NCBI GenBank assembly: GCA_963840425.1
Contig: CAWIYZ010000023.1
Location: 62,001-126,000 of the forward strand
DNA: 64,000 nucleotides
Origin: CADEFX01 sp963840425
Lineage (GTDB): Bacteria; Pseudomonadota; Alphaproteobacteria; Rhizobiales; Hyphomicrobiaceae
Reading direction: 5' to 3'
Part shown: positions 32,839-41,857 of the stretch, piece by piece
Position numbering within the stretch: the stretch's first letter is position 1
How the letters are laid out: every line of letters begins with the position of its first letter
Notes under the pieces: generated by a model
The model's database searches: none
What the model was told of the DNA's origin: nothing
What the model saw: the letters and a program-made list of their open reading frames with translations, nothing else
Position numbers and translations under genes: made by a program

Positions 32839-33522
32839 ATGAACTTGAACTCGCGTGCGCTCGTGGCCGAAGCCGTGGGCACGTTTGCGTGGGTGTCCGC
32901 CGTCTGCGGCGCGGCGTTGTTCTCGGCGCCGTCGGCAGGTCTAGTGGCTGTGGCCTTCGCAGTAGGCATCGCGGTGCTGGCGATGACCTACGCCGTCGGG
33001 CACATTTCAGGAGCCCATTTCAATCCTGCGGTCACCTTGGGACTGATCGCGGCCGGACGTTTCGACTCGGGCAGAGCCGTTCCCTACATCATCGCCCAAT
33101 GTGTCGGCGGCATCGCCGCGGCCATCATCTTCTACATGATCCTCGGCGGCGCCATGGGCGGCGGCAGGTGGAACAACTTCACCGCCATCTCCAATACGTA
33201 TGGCGGCACGGGCCAGTTCGGCCTCGGCGCCGTACTCCTGATCGAGATTGTCATTACAGCCCTGTTCCTGATCGTGTTCGTCGGCGCAACTTCGCGACGG
33301 GCGCCAAACGGCTTTGCGCCGATCGCGATCGGATTGGCGCTGACGCTGTTCCACCTTGTAACGATCCCCGTGTCCAACGCCTCTCTCAACCCGGCACGCA
33401 GCCTCGCCACCGCGGTGTTCGGCGGTGTGGGTGCACTGAGCCAGCTTTGGCTGTTCTGGGTCGCCCCCATACTCGGCGCCGTAATCGGCGGGGTCATCGG
33501 GCGCTATTTGCAGGACGAATAG
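32839..33522 (+). CDS. aqpZ: Aquaporin (AqpZ-like MIP channel)
   Basis: A 227-residue MIP-family channel with six membrane helices and both NPA loops: GHISGAHFNPAVTLG near residue 62 and SNASLNPARSLATAVF near 184. The second-loop Arg after NPA and the narrow selectivity-type residues favour a water channel over a glycerol facilitator (no GlpF-type insert). It acts in the inner membrane in osmotic adjustment. ATG at 32839 has GGAGGG upstream. It stands alone between the DnaJ gene and a helicase. Confidence 0.9.
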   Translation: MNLNSRALVAEAVGTFAWVSAVCGAALFSAPSAGLVAVAFAVGIAVLAMTYAVGHISGAHFNPAVTLGLIAAGRFDSGRAVPYIIAQCVGGIAAAIIFYMILGGAMGGGRWNNFTAISNTYGGTGQFGLGAVLLIEIVITALFLIVFVGATSRRAPNGFAPIAIGLALTLFHLVTIPVSNASLNPARSLATAVFGGVGALSQLWLFWVAPILGAVIGGVIGRYLQDE

Positions 33523-33852
33523 GTCGCGGCATCAGCCAGTTGCAGGAGTCGGACTGACGCCTCTTGCCGTCGCCCACCACCAACCCCAGCTCGGGCGTGA
33601 CCTTATTGACCCTATGCGGCATCGAGCTTGGTCCAGAGGCCTGCCGCACCTTGCTTTTCATATCGAACAATGCCATGTACCCGGCACTAGCGGGCGCAGG
33701 GGATCGCTTTCATTTGATCCATTTCCCCCTAAGCTCACGGCTTTTCCCGTTAGGCCCTTTGTGGCTCTCCCCTGCGCTCTGGTGGCCAACGCAACGTCAG
33801 CGGACGTTGTGAGAAACGTTGGCATGTGCAGGACAGACGGAGAAATTTCCTT
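33523..33852. other. Gene-free gap before the DEAD-box helicase
   Basis: About 330 bases with no gene I can support, apart from a small palindrome CAACGT-CAGCGG-ACGTTG at 33792-33809 followed by GAGAAACGTT. This could be the structured leader of the helicase gene. A 60-codon minus-strand open frame at 33494-33676 overlaps the aquaporin end and has no supporting features. Confidence 0.35.
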
Positions 33853-35436
33853 TTGCAGACCGATAACTTCGCTGGGCTAGGGCTCAGCGCCAAAGTGCTC
33901 ACCGCCATCGAGGCGGCGGGTTATTCCACCCCAACACCCATTCAGGCCCAGGCCATTCCAGTCGCCGTGACCGGCCGAGACGTTCTGGGCATCGCCCAGA
34001 CGGGCACGGGCAAGACAGCCTCGTTCGTGCTGCCCATGATCACGCGCCTGGAGACGGGACGAGCCCGCGCGCGCATGCCGCGCTCGCTGATCCTGGCTCC
34101 GACCCGCGAGTTGGCCGCACAGGTGGCGCAAAGCTTCGAGAAATATGGCGTCAATCACAAGTTGACGCTGGCTCTGCTCATCGGCGGCGTCTCCTTCGAC
34201 GATCAGTATCGCAAGCTCGATCGCGGCGTCGATGTGCTGATCGCCACACCGGGCCGGCTGCTCGACCATTTCCAGCGCGGCAAGCTGATGCTGATGGGGG
34301 TCGAGATCCTCGTCATCGATGAAGCCGACCGCATGCTGGACATGGGCTTCATTCCGGACATCGAGAAAATCTGCAAGCTGCTGCCGCCGCGTCGCCAGAC
34401 ATTGTTCTTCTCGGCGACCATGCCACCAGAGATCACGCGCCTCGTCGACCAGTTCCTGAAAGATCCGCTACGCATCGAGGTGGCGAAACCGGCCACGACG
34501 GCCAAGACCATCACACAGCGCTTCCGCTTCTGCGCCTCGGGCGAGGATTGGGCCAAGCGCGAGATGCTGCGCGAGCTCATTCGCGAGCTCGACGTCAAGA
34601 ACGCCATCATCTTCTGTAATCGTAAGCGCGACGTAGCGATATTGCTCAAGTCCCTGCAGAAGCACGGCTTCAATGCCGGCGCCCTGCACGGCGACATGGA
34701 CCAGATGAGCCGCACGGCAACTCTGGACTCCTTTCGCGAGGGGCGCATCACGCTGCTGGCGGCCAGCGACGTCGCCGCCCGCGGCCTCGACATCCCCGAC
34801 GTTTCGCACATCTTCAACTTCGATGTGCCCTGGCAGGCCGACGACTACGTGCACCGTATCGGCCGCACCGGACGCGCCGGCAAGGAAGGCAACTCGGTTA
34901 CGATCGTTACGGCCGATGACCTGAAATCTGTCTCCGCAATCGCCAAGCTGATCGACCTGGAAACGATCTGGATCGGCGATCCGCCGGATGACGAGACGAT
35001 CGCGCTCAGCAAAACGCGGCGCGGACGCGGCCGGCGCCGCGGACCCGAGCGCCATGAGAGCAGCAGACCGGGCCGCACACACAGTCAGGGGCCAAGGCGC
35101 CATAAGGACCGCGGCGACGCGGTGCGTGCCCCCCGCCCGCAGGAGGCCGCGAACGGATCGCATGTCGCCCGGCGCGAGCGTGAGCCCGAGCGTCCGGCCG
35201 AACGGGTCGCACCGGCGCCGAGGCCCGAGGCCCGCGAGCATAAACCGCCACGCCGCCAGGACGACCGGCCGCCGCGCGAAGCCCGCGAGCCGCGCGAGCC
35301 ACGCCCCGCCAATCAGAACCAGCCGCGGCGTGAGCGCGGAGACGGAGGGCAGCGGCAAGGCGAGCGCCAACCTGTCGGGCTCGGCGAGCACGTTCCCGCC
35401 TTTCTGCGGCGCCCGGTCAGGGTGGCTGGCCACTAA
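33853..35436 (+). CDS. DEAD-box ATP-dependent RNA helicase (RhlE-like)
   Basis: About 527 residues. Q motif AAGYSTPTPIQAQAIPVAV; Walker A AQTGTGKTASF; then PTRELAAQ, TPGRLLDHF, VIDEADRMLDMGF (DEAD) and HRIGRTGRAGKEG (motif VI). Residues about 385-527 are a disordered Arg/Pro/Gln/Glu-rich tail that probably binds RNA. Such helicases remodel RNA in ribosome assembly or decay and are often cold-induced. The start is uncertain: TTG at 33853 has GGAG 10 bases upstream; a GTG at 33826 is the alternative. Confidence 0.92.
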   Translation: MQTDNFAGLGLSAKVLTAIEAAGYSTPTPIQAQAIPVAVTGRDVLGIAQTGTGKTASFVLPMITRLETGRARARMPRSLILAPTRELAAQVAQSFEKYGVNHKLTLALLIGGVSFDDQYRKLDRGVDVLIATPGRLLDHFQRGKLMLMGVEILVIDEADRMLDMGFIPDIEKICKLLPPRRQTLFFSATMPPEITRLVDQFLKDPLRIEVAKPATTAKTITQRFRFCASGEDWAKREMLRELIRELDVKNAIIFCNRKRDVAILLKSLQKHGFNAGALHGDMDQMSRTATLDSFREGRITLLAASDVAARGLDIPDVSHIFNFDVPWQADDYVHRIGRTGRAGKEGNSVTIVTADDLKSVSAIAKLIDLETIWIGDPPDDETIALSKTRRGRGRRRGPERHESSRPGRTHSQGPRRHKDRGDAVRAPRPQEAANGSHVARREREPERPAERVAPAPRPEAREHKPPRRQDDRPPREAREPREPRPANQNQPRRERGDGGQRQGERQPVGLGEHVPAFLRRPVRVAGH

Positions 35437-35460
35437 GCTCACCGCGTAGGAACAGAGCCG

Positions 35461-36858
35461 ATGACCGCACGCGCCGCCCTTGCCGAGATTTGGTCGACAG
35501 GCGGCGGTGACCGGTCGGCGCTCGAGCGCGTGACGTTGACGGGGAACGAGCCGGCGTTGCCGTCCTCCTTCCGCATGGGGGCGGTCGCCCAAAGCAGCAT
35601 CGCCGCAAGCGCATTGGCAGCCGCCGAAGTCTGGCGCTCGCGCACGGGTCAGGCACAGTCCGTCGCGGTCGACATGCGGCACGCGGTGGTTGAATTCCGC
35701 AGCGAACGCTACATGCGCGTGCCGGGCTTTTCCGAGCGCACGTGGGACACTATCGCCGGCCTCTATCGCACGGGCGACAGCCGCCGCGTGCGGCTGCACA
35801 CCAACTTCCCACATCATCGCGACGGCATGCTGAAGCTGCTCGGCGCCGACTACACGCGCGAAGCCGTGCAAGAGAAGCTGAAGGGCTGGAAGGGCGAGGA
35901 GTTCGAGACCGCCGCCGCCGAAGCCGGTCTCGTTGCCACCATGACGCGATCGCCGGAGGAATGGGCCGCGCACGGCCAGGGCCAGGCGCTGTCGCGCTTG
36001 CCGCTGTTCGAGATCATCCGCATCGGCGACGCACCGCCCCGCGCTTGGCCAAAGAGCGGAGCCCGGCCGCTATCGGGCATCCGCGTGCTGGATTTGACGC
36101 GCGTCATTGCCGGTCCGGTCTGCGGACGCACGCTGGCGGCGCACGGCGGCGACGTGCTGCTGGTGGCGAGTCCCAAGCTTCCGTCGTTCCAGGGCCTGGT
36201 CATGGACACGGGACGCGGCAAGCTCTCGACCCATATCGATCTGACCGAAGCTTCCGGCCGCCAAACGCTCGAAGGGCTCATCAAAGGCGCGGATGTTTTC
36301 GTGCAGGGCTATCGACCCGGCGCCATCGCCAGCAAAGGCTTCTCGCCGGAGCAGGTTGCACAGATGGCACCCGGCATCGTCTGCGTGTCGCTGTCGGCCT
36401 ATGGCCACGAGGGCCCATGGTCCGGGCGGCGCGGGTTCGACAGCCTCGTGCAGAACACGAACGGCCTCAACCATGCCGAGGGTGCAGCCGCCGGACTAGA
36501 GGGACCGAAAGAGCTGCCGTGCCAGGCGCTCGATCATGGCTCGGGCTATCTGCTCGCGGCCGGCGCCATGATGGCGCTCGAGCGTCAGCGCAAAGAGGGC
36601 GGCTCCTGGCTCGTGCGCGTATCGCTGGCGCAGACCGGCGCCTGGATCGCGGGTCTCGGCCGCATCGAGAACGGCTTCGCCTGCGCCGACCCGGGCTTCG
36701 ATGATGTGCAGGATCTGCTGGAAACGACCGAGAGCGGCTTTGGTCCTATGACTGCGGTGAAGCATTCAGCGCGGATGTCCGCCACGCCCGTGACCTGGGA
36801 CCGGCCGTCCGTGCCGCTCGGGACGCATCCTCCGCGGTGGCCGGATCGGCCGGCCTGA
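35461..36858 (+). CDS. CaiB/BaiF CoA-transferase family III protein
   Basis: A 465-residue cytoplasmic enzyme. A first half of about 190 residues is followed by the classical start PLSGIRVLDLTRVIAGPVCG. LVMDTGRGKLSTHIDLTEAS holds the likely catalytic Asp, and ADVFVQGYRPGAIASKGFSP and CVSLSAYGHEGPWSGRRGFD are family marks. Class III transferases move CoA between carboxylic acids. The N-terminal part with its own partial repeat (RYMRVPGFSERTWDTIAGL) suggests a pseudo-duplicated form. It follows the helicase by 24 bases. Substrate unknown. Confidence 0.88.
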   Translation: MTARAALAEIWSTGGGDRSALERVTLTGNEPALPSSFRMGAVAQSSIAASALAAAEVWRSRTGQAQSVAVDMRHAVVEFRSERYMRVPGFSERTWDTIAGLYRTGDSRRVRLHTNFPHHRDGMLKLLGADYTREAVQEKLKGWKGEEFETAAAEAGLVATMTRSPEEWAAHGQGQALSRLPLFEIIRIGDAPPRAWPKSGARPLSGIRVLDLTRVIAGPVCGRTLAAHGGDVLLVASPKLPSFQGLVMDTGRGKLSTHIDLTEASGRQTLEGLIKGADVFVQGYRPGAIASKGFSPEQVAQMAPGIVCVSLSAYGHEGPWSGRRGFDSLVQNTNGLNHAEGAAAGLEGPKELPCQALDHGSGYLLAAGAMMALERQRKEGGSWLVRVSLAQTGAWIAGLGRIENGFACADPGFDDVQDLLETTESGFGPMTAVKHSARMSATPVTWDRPSVPLGTHPPRWPDRPA

Positions 36859-36860
36859 TT

Positions 36861-37239
36861 TCAGCCTGCTCTCTTCTTCCCCGTTTTCGTCTTCCTGGAC
36901 TTCGCGCCGGCAGCGCGCCGCGCCGCGCCGAGCGCTTTCATGGCCCAGGCCTGCATCTCCTCGGGATCATCGAACAGCCGCTCGGGCGCACGCCAATAGC
37001 TCACGAGGGATTTGCGCCCATCCTTGGTCTCGTAGCTGAAGGCTGGCATGTCTTCCGCCTCGAATTCGGCGCGCGTCGCCTCGTCGGCCTTGAAGTAGAG
37101 TGTGTCGTCGGCAATCGAGCGCGAACATGATGCCGTCGACGAAGACTCCGGCACCGCCGAACATACGCCGGATGGCAACGGGCCCCACGCTGCGCAGCTG
37201 GTCCTGCAGAAATTCGACGAAGCCCGTGCTGGCCGTCAT
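36861..37239 (-). pseudogene. TfoX N-terminal domain protein, frameshifted
   Basis: From ATG 37239 the first 41 residues, ending RRMFGGAGVFVDGIMFAL, match the TfoX/Sxy N-terminal domain. The rest of the domain (IADDTLYFKADEATRAEF to the basic tail) continues in another frame. The shift lies near 37113-37120, where a single-base insertion or a lost CG in a CG run would explain it. Intact, it would be about 125 residues. Whether this is true decay or an assembly indel cannot be told here; tyrS and sufD have the same kind of break. Confidence 0.78.
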
Positions 37240-37267
37240 GGCAAGACCGCCTGTACTAGAACGCGAT

Positions 37268-37305
37268 CGTTTCGCATGGAAGCACTATCGCTTCCATGCG
37301 AAACG
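37268..37305. repeat. Long perfect inverted repeat
   Basis: 16-bp perfect arms CGTTTCGCATGGAAGC and complement around a 6-base loop ACTATC, extended outside by GCGAT/ATCGC with a bulge. It lies 28 bases before the start of the TfoX-like gene and starts a 700-base gene-free gap. Nature unknown; it looks like a dispersed palindrome. Confidence 0.8.
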
Positions 37306-37945
37306 TGAATCGCACTCTAAACATATGGAATAGAGGCTTTCCGGTTAGGGTTGCAGCGCCGTTGCACCCTCTCCTGCGTTCCCGGAAAGCCGCGCGTCGT
37401 GCCGAAGGCACGCAGGGCGCGCGGCTTATCCGGGATCTTTCGCGATGCCGCATTTTTCCAACTCGCCGTTCGAGACATCAGCGTGAAAGGCCCCGGCTCA
37501 TGCGCGCCGTCGCGGCGCAGTCGCGCTCCGCGCGGACGGCGCATCGTGCCGAAGGCGCGTCTTCGACGCGATGGCCGGGGACGCAGGATTGGACTCTATC
37601 CCGCGAGATGATTCAGCCAAGAACAGAAAGACGCTAGCAACTTGGTGCGTCATATGTTTGGTCCGCTCTGGCCCCATGATTGGATGTCAGCGCGACCGAT
37701 AGCAACGTCGCAGAAGTGCCAGAAGCGGTCGGTCGGCTTCGCTCCGCTGGTGCACCGCACACAGAAGTCGACGCCAATCGGGCGCCGAACGAAGATGGGA
37801 CTGCCGTCGCGGACGACTGTCCTCGGAAACCTCCGCGCGCACGACCAGAACATGGCTCGGCAATGTCATGAGCTCCTCCTTCGCGTCGCCCTTCGAACGG
37901 AACGCAAGCTCTCCGGTCGACGGAGGTCGGTGGCGAGGCCGGCAT
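37306..37945. other. Gene-free, repeat-bearing gap
   Basis: About 640 bases without a supportable gene. At 37545-37573 there is a copy of the motif CGTGCCGAAGGCGCGTCTTC also seen at 2430. Open frames of up to 105 codons occur on both strands at 37634-37959 but overlap one another and end inside the next gene, so they look like degenerate sequence. Confidence 0.5.
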
Positions 37946-38917
37946 CTACTCGAGCTTGATGTTGGCCACCTTGATGAGCTCGCTCGTGGCCTTCATTTCG
38001 GCTTCCCGGAAGGCCAGCAGCTCTGCGTGCGTCGAGGTGACCGGCAGCATGCCGACGGGCAGCAAACGGGTCGACGTCTCGGGAAGTTTCGCGATCTCGG
38101 TCACCTTGGCGTGAAGGGCATCGACGATGGGCTGTGGCAGTCCCGCGGGAGCCCAGATGCAGAACCACAGCGGCACGTCGGAATTGGGATAGCCGGCCTC
38201 GGTGAGCGTCGGCGCATCGGGGAAATCAGGGCTGCGGGTGCCATGATTGACGCAGAGCATGTGGACTTTGCCGGCCTTGGCGGATGGATTGTTGGTCGGA
38301 TCGTTCGCAACCTGAAGGGTTCCAGCGAGAAGGTCATTCAAGACCTCAGCGCCGCCGCGATAGGGCACGTGCAGAAAATTGATGCCGGCCCGATGCGCCA
38401 GCGTCTCCATGCGCATATGGCCACTGGTGCCCGCCCCGGGTGTGCCGAACGACAGCTTGCCGGGATTGGCCCTGGCATAGTCGACGAGCTCCTTCATCGA
38501 CTTCAGGCCGGTGCTCGGATGCACGCAAAAGCCGGTTACGCCATCACCGACACGCACGACGGGATGGAGCGATTTCGGATCATAGGGCACCTTACGCAGG
38601 AGCGGCAGGTTGACAGTCGACGAGTTCGAGGAGAGCAGCAGCGTGTAGCCGTCGGGCGCGGATTTGGCCATGGCTTCCGTGCCGATCGTGCCGGAGGCGC
38701 CGCCCCGGTTCTCGACCACGAATTGCTGGCCGAAGGCCTGGCCGAGCTTCTCGGCCCAGTAGCGGGCGAGGTTGTCGGTTCCGCCGCCGGCAGCAAACGG
38801 AACGATCATCTTCACAGGCTTGCTGGGCCAGGGGGTCTGCGCTCCAACAACAGCCGGGAACGTCGAAAGACTGGCGCCGGCACCGCCGACGAGTTTCAGA
38901 AATGTGCGCCGTCGCAT
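37946..38917 (-). CDS. Bug-family tripartite tricarboxylate transporter substrate-binding protein (TctC-like)
   Basis: A 323-residue exported binding protein. The N-terminus MRRRTFLKLVGGAGASL is a twin-arginine-type signal. Mature marks are WPSKPVKMIVPFAAGGGTDN, VVENRGGASGTIGTEAMAKS, GYTLLLSS and FLHVPYRGGAEVLNDLLAGT, all typical of the Bug/TctC fold. It binds a small carboxylate in the periplasm. No tctA or tctB transporter genes are adjacent, so it is an orphan, as many Bug proteins are. Ligand unknown. Confidence 0.9.
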   Translation of the reverse strand: MRRRTFLKLVGGAGASLSTFPAVVGAQTPWPSKPVKMIVPFAAGGGTDNLARYWAEKLGQAFGQQFVVENRGGASGTIGTEAMAKSAPDGYTLLLSSNSSTVNLPLLRKVPYDPKSLHPVVRVGDGVTGFCVHPSTGLKSMKELVDYARANPGKLSFGTPGAGTSGHMRMETLAHRAGINFLHVPYRGGAEVLNDLLAGTLQVANDPTNNPSAKAGKVHMLCVNHGTRSPDFPDAPTLTEAGYPNSDVPLWFCIWAPAGLPQPIVDALHAKVTEIAKLPETSTRLLPVGMLPVTSTHAELLAFREAEMKATSELIKVANIKLE

Positions 38918-39218
38918 GCTGCTTCATCCTCCCGTTTCATTGTTGTCTGGACGCAGCATGGAAGAGGTGGGAGGCCGCCGTCAACGTCGGTGGGCACTTC
39001 ATGTCGCGCCCTTGAAGTCGGGGCGTCGATGATTGGTCTCTGGCAACCTCGACGATTGGGCAGGCGCACGGGTGTCCGCTGTCGGAGGGCAAGGGGAGGC
39101 GTCGTATCGATCGTCGTGGCACCAATGGGGCTCAGCCTGCAACGGCAGCTCTCTCCGCGGGGCGTTCGACGGTGGGCCACGGATGCTGCAAGTGCTCAGG
39201 GCAGGTCAGGGTCAAACT

Positions 39219-39250
39219 CGGCAGAGCTCGGCGTTCGAGCCTGTGTCCCT
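39219..39250 (+). repeat. Left direct repeat beside the dienelactone-hydrolase-like gene
   Basis: CGGCAGAGCTCGGCG then TTCGAGCCTGTGTCCCT; repeated at 40311-40343 with two substitutions and one indel. The two copies flank the gene at 39442-40284. The remainder of the 38918-39441 gap shows no gene I can support. Confidence 0.6.
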
Positions 39251-39441
39251 TTGTCCCCCGAAAGCGGACCTTACGGAGCAATTGGTATCTGACATCGTCT
39301 ATGTTGCTCAGGCTGAACCACGAGCATGTCGTATTGGAATGGAGACTTGAGCAACATCATGGCTGAAGCGACGCGGACGTGGAGATTGGAAGGCTTCGCA
39401 CCCGCACGACGACTTCGCGCGAACATTCAAGGGAGACGGCA

Positions 39442-40284
39442 TTGCCTGGAACAGTCGCTTTCCGAGCCGCGACAATGCTGACGCTCTGGTGCGTCGTACG
39501 TGCCCTGACGGCTGATGCATGGGCCGCACCTCTGGAGCACGTGGAGTTTGAAAGCGCCTCTCAACGCCTCGTCTCGGGCGAGCTCATTGCGGGCGACCGC
39601 ATACAGGGCTATCTGGCCAAGCCCGATGGCGCAGGCCCGTTTCCCGCCGTCATCGGATTGCACGGCTGTGCCGGGATGCACGAGGCGACAAAGCAAAAGT
39701 TGACCGATGGACTTGTCGCCCGCGGCTATGTCGTGCTGCTCGTCGACAGCTATGCTACGCGTGGCATCGATCACGCCTGCACATCAGCCGCGTTTGCCAC
39801 CTTCCTCAGGCGCAGGCCGGATGCCTACGGGGCCCTCGTCTTCTTGGCTCGCCAAACATTCGTCGATCCACAGCGTGTGGCTGCGATCGGCTTCTCGGCT
39901 GGCGCTTGGGTTACCCTCTCGGCGGCCGAGCCCAATGCGTTCGAACCGTTCGTCCCTCCAAGCAACTTGAGGTTCCGGGCGGCGGCTGCGTTCTATCCTC
40001 CATGTAAGCAGGCAGTGGCGCGTCCGGGGATACCCACGCTCATCTTCATTGGGGCCCTCGACGCTTGGACGCCGGCGGCAGACTGCTCCAATAAAATCGC
40101 CAACTGGGGCAACGACGGGCCGCCAGTCGAGCTCGTTGTCCATCCTGGCGCGTATCATGGATTCTATTACCCGCACCTCCAGCCCGGCAGGACCATGTTT
40201 GGTCACTGGCTGGAATTCAACGGCGAGGCGGCAGACAATGCAGCTCACCGCCTGCACCAGTTTCTCGATCGCCACCTCAACTGA
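39442..40284 (+). CDS. Dienelactone hydrolase-like alpha/beta hydrolase, exported
   Basis: A 280-residue protein from TTG at 39442, supported by GGGAG 6 bases upstream; ATG at 39475 is the alternative. Either start gives a signal peptide (TMLTLWCVVRALTADAWAAP). The fold shows AVIGLHGCAGMHEATKQKL, a nucleophile elbow AIGFSAGAWVTLSAAEP with Ser rather than the Cys of true dienelactone hydrolase, Asp in FIGALDAWTPAADC and His in VVHPGAYHGFYYP. It is probably a periplasmic esterase. Substrate unknown. Confidence 0.82.
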   Translation: MPGTVAFRAATMLTLWCVVRALTADAWAAPLEHVEFESASQRLVSGELIAGDRIQGYLAKPDGAGPFPAVIGLHGCAGMHEATKQKLTDGLVARGYVVLLVDSYATRGIDHACTSAAFATFLRRRPDAYGALVFLARQTFVDPQRVAAIGFSAGAWVTLSAAEPNAFEPFVPPSNLRFRAAAAFYPPCKQAVARPGIPTLIFIGALDAWTPAADCSNKIANWGNDGPPVELVVHPGAYHGFYYPHLQPGRTMFGHWLEFNGEAADNAAHRLHQFLDRHLN

Positions 40285-40310
40285 AGGCATGCCGATAGCG
40301 GCAACGGAAA

Positions 40311-40343
40311 CGGCAGAACTCTGCGGTTCGAGCCTGTGTCCCT
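40311..40343 (+). repeat. Right direct repeat beside the dienelactone-hydrolase-like gene
   Basis: CGGCAGAACTCTGCGG then TTCGAGCCTGTGTCCCT. Partner of 39219-39250, in the same orientation, about 1.06 kb away. Confidence 0.6.
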
Positions 40344-40349
40344 CACGCC

Positions 40350-40910
40350 CTAGAACGAGCTGCCCGGCTGGCTCAGAAACTCCAGCTCCTCGGGTGTCGA
40401 GGTTCGCCCGAGGATGTCATTGCGATGCGGAAAGCGGCCGAAACGGTCGATGATGACTTTGTGCGCCTCGGCGTAGCGGGTGAGCTCCGGGTCGTCGAGT
40501 TGAGCAAAGAGCGAAACGCATTGCTGCTGCGCGGCGGCATCCTCGCAGTGCTCGAACGGCAAGTAGAGAAACAGCCGCTCGTTCTTGCTCATGGACCTGT
40601 CAAAGCCCTGCGCAACCGCGTGTTTCGCCAGGCCGAGCGCGATAGGATCGGTGGCGAACGCATGCGGCGTGCCGCGAAAGATGTTGCGCGGAAACTGATC
40701 GAGGACGATGACGGCGGCGAGCGCCGCGCTTGCATCCTCGCGCGTCTCGGGCGGCAGCTCACGTGCCAGTTGCTCGTGAATAACAAGCCCGCGCTCGCGG
40801 ATCAGCGCGTCGGTCGCGTCCGACTTTGTGAACCAAGCTTTGGGATCGATCTCACGGAACCAGAGGTCGAGAACCGTCTCGCTCCATCCCATGCGTCCGC
40901 GGGCCGCCAC
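40350..40910 (-). CDS. DUF924 family protein
   Basis: A 186-residue all-helical protein. DUF924 marks are VLDLWFREIDPKAWFTKSDA, AALAAVIVLDQFPRNIFRGT with the highly conserved DQFPRN, and FLYLPFEHCEDAAAQQQCVS, then GRFPHRNDILGR. The fold is tetratricopeptide-like and its role is unknown. It follows sufA by 9 bases on the same strand and may be read at the end of the Fe-S operon. Start MAARGRMG at 40910; an ATG six codons in is also possible. Confidence 0.87.
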   Translation of the reverse strand: MAARGRMGWSETVLDLWFREIDPKAWFTKSDATDALIRERGLVIHEQLARELPPETREDASAALAAVIVLDQFPRNIFRGTPHAFATDPIALGLAKHAVAQGFDRSMSKNERLFLYLPFEHCEDAAAQQQCVSLFAQLDDPELTRYAEAHKVIIDRFGRFPHRNDILGRTSTPEELEFLSQPGSSF

Positions 40911-40919
40911 GGCAGAGCC

Positions 40920-41309
40920 TCAGACCTTCAGCGCCTCGAGCTTGTCCTTGGACGCCGGCATGAGGTTGACGCTCTCGCCGCAGCCGCAAGAGCTCTGCTG
41001 GTTGGGATTGTTGAAAACGAACTGGGCGGCGAGCTTGTCGACCTTGTAATCCATCTCGGTGCCGAGCAGATACAGCACAGCCTGCGGATCGATGATCACG
41101 CGCGCGCCGTCCCGCTCGACCACCTCGTCGAACTTGCCGGCGGACTCGGCCCAGTCCAGCGTGTACTCCATGCCGGCGCAGCCGCCCTTCTTGACGCCGA
41201 TCTTGAGACCGGCATCGCCTGCTCCCTTCGAGGCCATGATGGCTTTGACCCGCGCAACGGCAGCATCCGTCAGCGTCAGAACTTGCGGGCGCGGTCTCGG
41301 GTTGCTCAT
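40920..41309 (-). CDS. sufA: Fe-S cluster assembly A-type carrier SufA
   Basis: A 129-residue HesB/IscA-type carrier, from ATG 41309. The three cluster Cys are KKGGCAGMEYTL and SSCGCGES; FVFNNPNQ precedes the CxC. A-type carriers take clusters from the SufBCD scaffold and give them to apo-targets. It is the last recognised suf gene, 105 bases after sufT, in the order iscR-iscS-sufB-x-sufC-sufD-sufS-sufT-sufA. Confidence 0.92.
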   Translation of the reverse strand: MSNPRPRPQVLTLTDAAVARVKAIMASKGAGDAGLKIGVKKGGCAGMEYTLDWAESAGKFDEVVERDGARVIIDPQAVLYLLGTEMDYKVDKLAAQFVFNNPNQQSSCGCGESVNLMPASKDKLEALKV

Positions 41310-41414
41310 GCTTCTCACATCCAGCCGTTCAAGGTCGTTGGATGCCCTCAATATAGCGCGATTTGCCGGAATTTCGAGACGGCAAAAGCCGCAGCTTCCA
41401 ACTATCTTTTGGAA

Positions 41415-41852
41415 TTAGAACATGTTGAGAGCGAGCCGGGCCTCGTCGCTCATGCGGCTCTGGTCCCAGGGCGGATCGAAAGTGAGATTGACCGTCACCT
41501 GACCGACGCCGGCCACCGACGCGACCGCGTTTTCCACCCACGTCGGCATTTCCCCGGCCACCGGGCAGCCCGGCGCCGTCAGGGTCATGTCGACGGTCAC
41601 ATCGCGCTCGTCGGAAATGTCGATCTTGTAGATCAGCCCTAGCTCGTAGATGTCGGCGGGGATTTCCGGGTCATAGACGGTCTTCAGCGCCGCCACGATA
41701 TCCGCGGTCATCTGCTCGAGCTGTTCCTTGGACAAGCTCGACCCGTCGACCGGCGTGCCGCCCTCGCGCACCGACAACGGCACGTCGCGCGCGTTCTCGG
41801 TCGCGCTAGGCGTCATCACATCCCGTTCTCCCGGTTTGCCGTCCATCGTCAT
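41415..41852 (-). CDS. sufT: SUF system maturation protein SufT (DUF59/MIP18 family)
   Basis: A 145-residue protein with the MIP18 fold: TADIVAALKTVYDPEIPADI, YELGLIYKIDISDERDV, then the key TLTAPGCPVAGEMP with Cys. The N-terminal 45 residues are a flexible Ser/Glu-rich extension. SufT homologues help mature Fe-S proteins in the SUF pathway. It starts 5 bases after the sufS stop, so translation is probably coupled. Confidence 0.92.
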   Translation of the reverse strand: MTMDGKPGERDVMTPSATENARDVPLSVREGGTPVDGSSLSKEQLEQMTADIVAALKTVYDPEIPADIYELGLIYKIDISDERDVTVDMTLTAPGCPVAGEMPTWVENAVASVAGVGQVTVNLTFDPPWDQSRMSDEARLALNMF

Positions 41853-41857
41853 TCACA

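Noticed and set aside
37634..37959. Overlapping open frames on both strands before the Bug gene
   Set aside because: They overlap each other, show no ribosome sites or family motifs, and share wording with degenerate intergenic sequence.
39033..39350. Short open frame in the gap before the dienelactone-hydrolase-like gene
   Set aside because: Its sequence includes the dispersed direct repeat and has no start signal or recognised domain.
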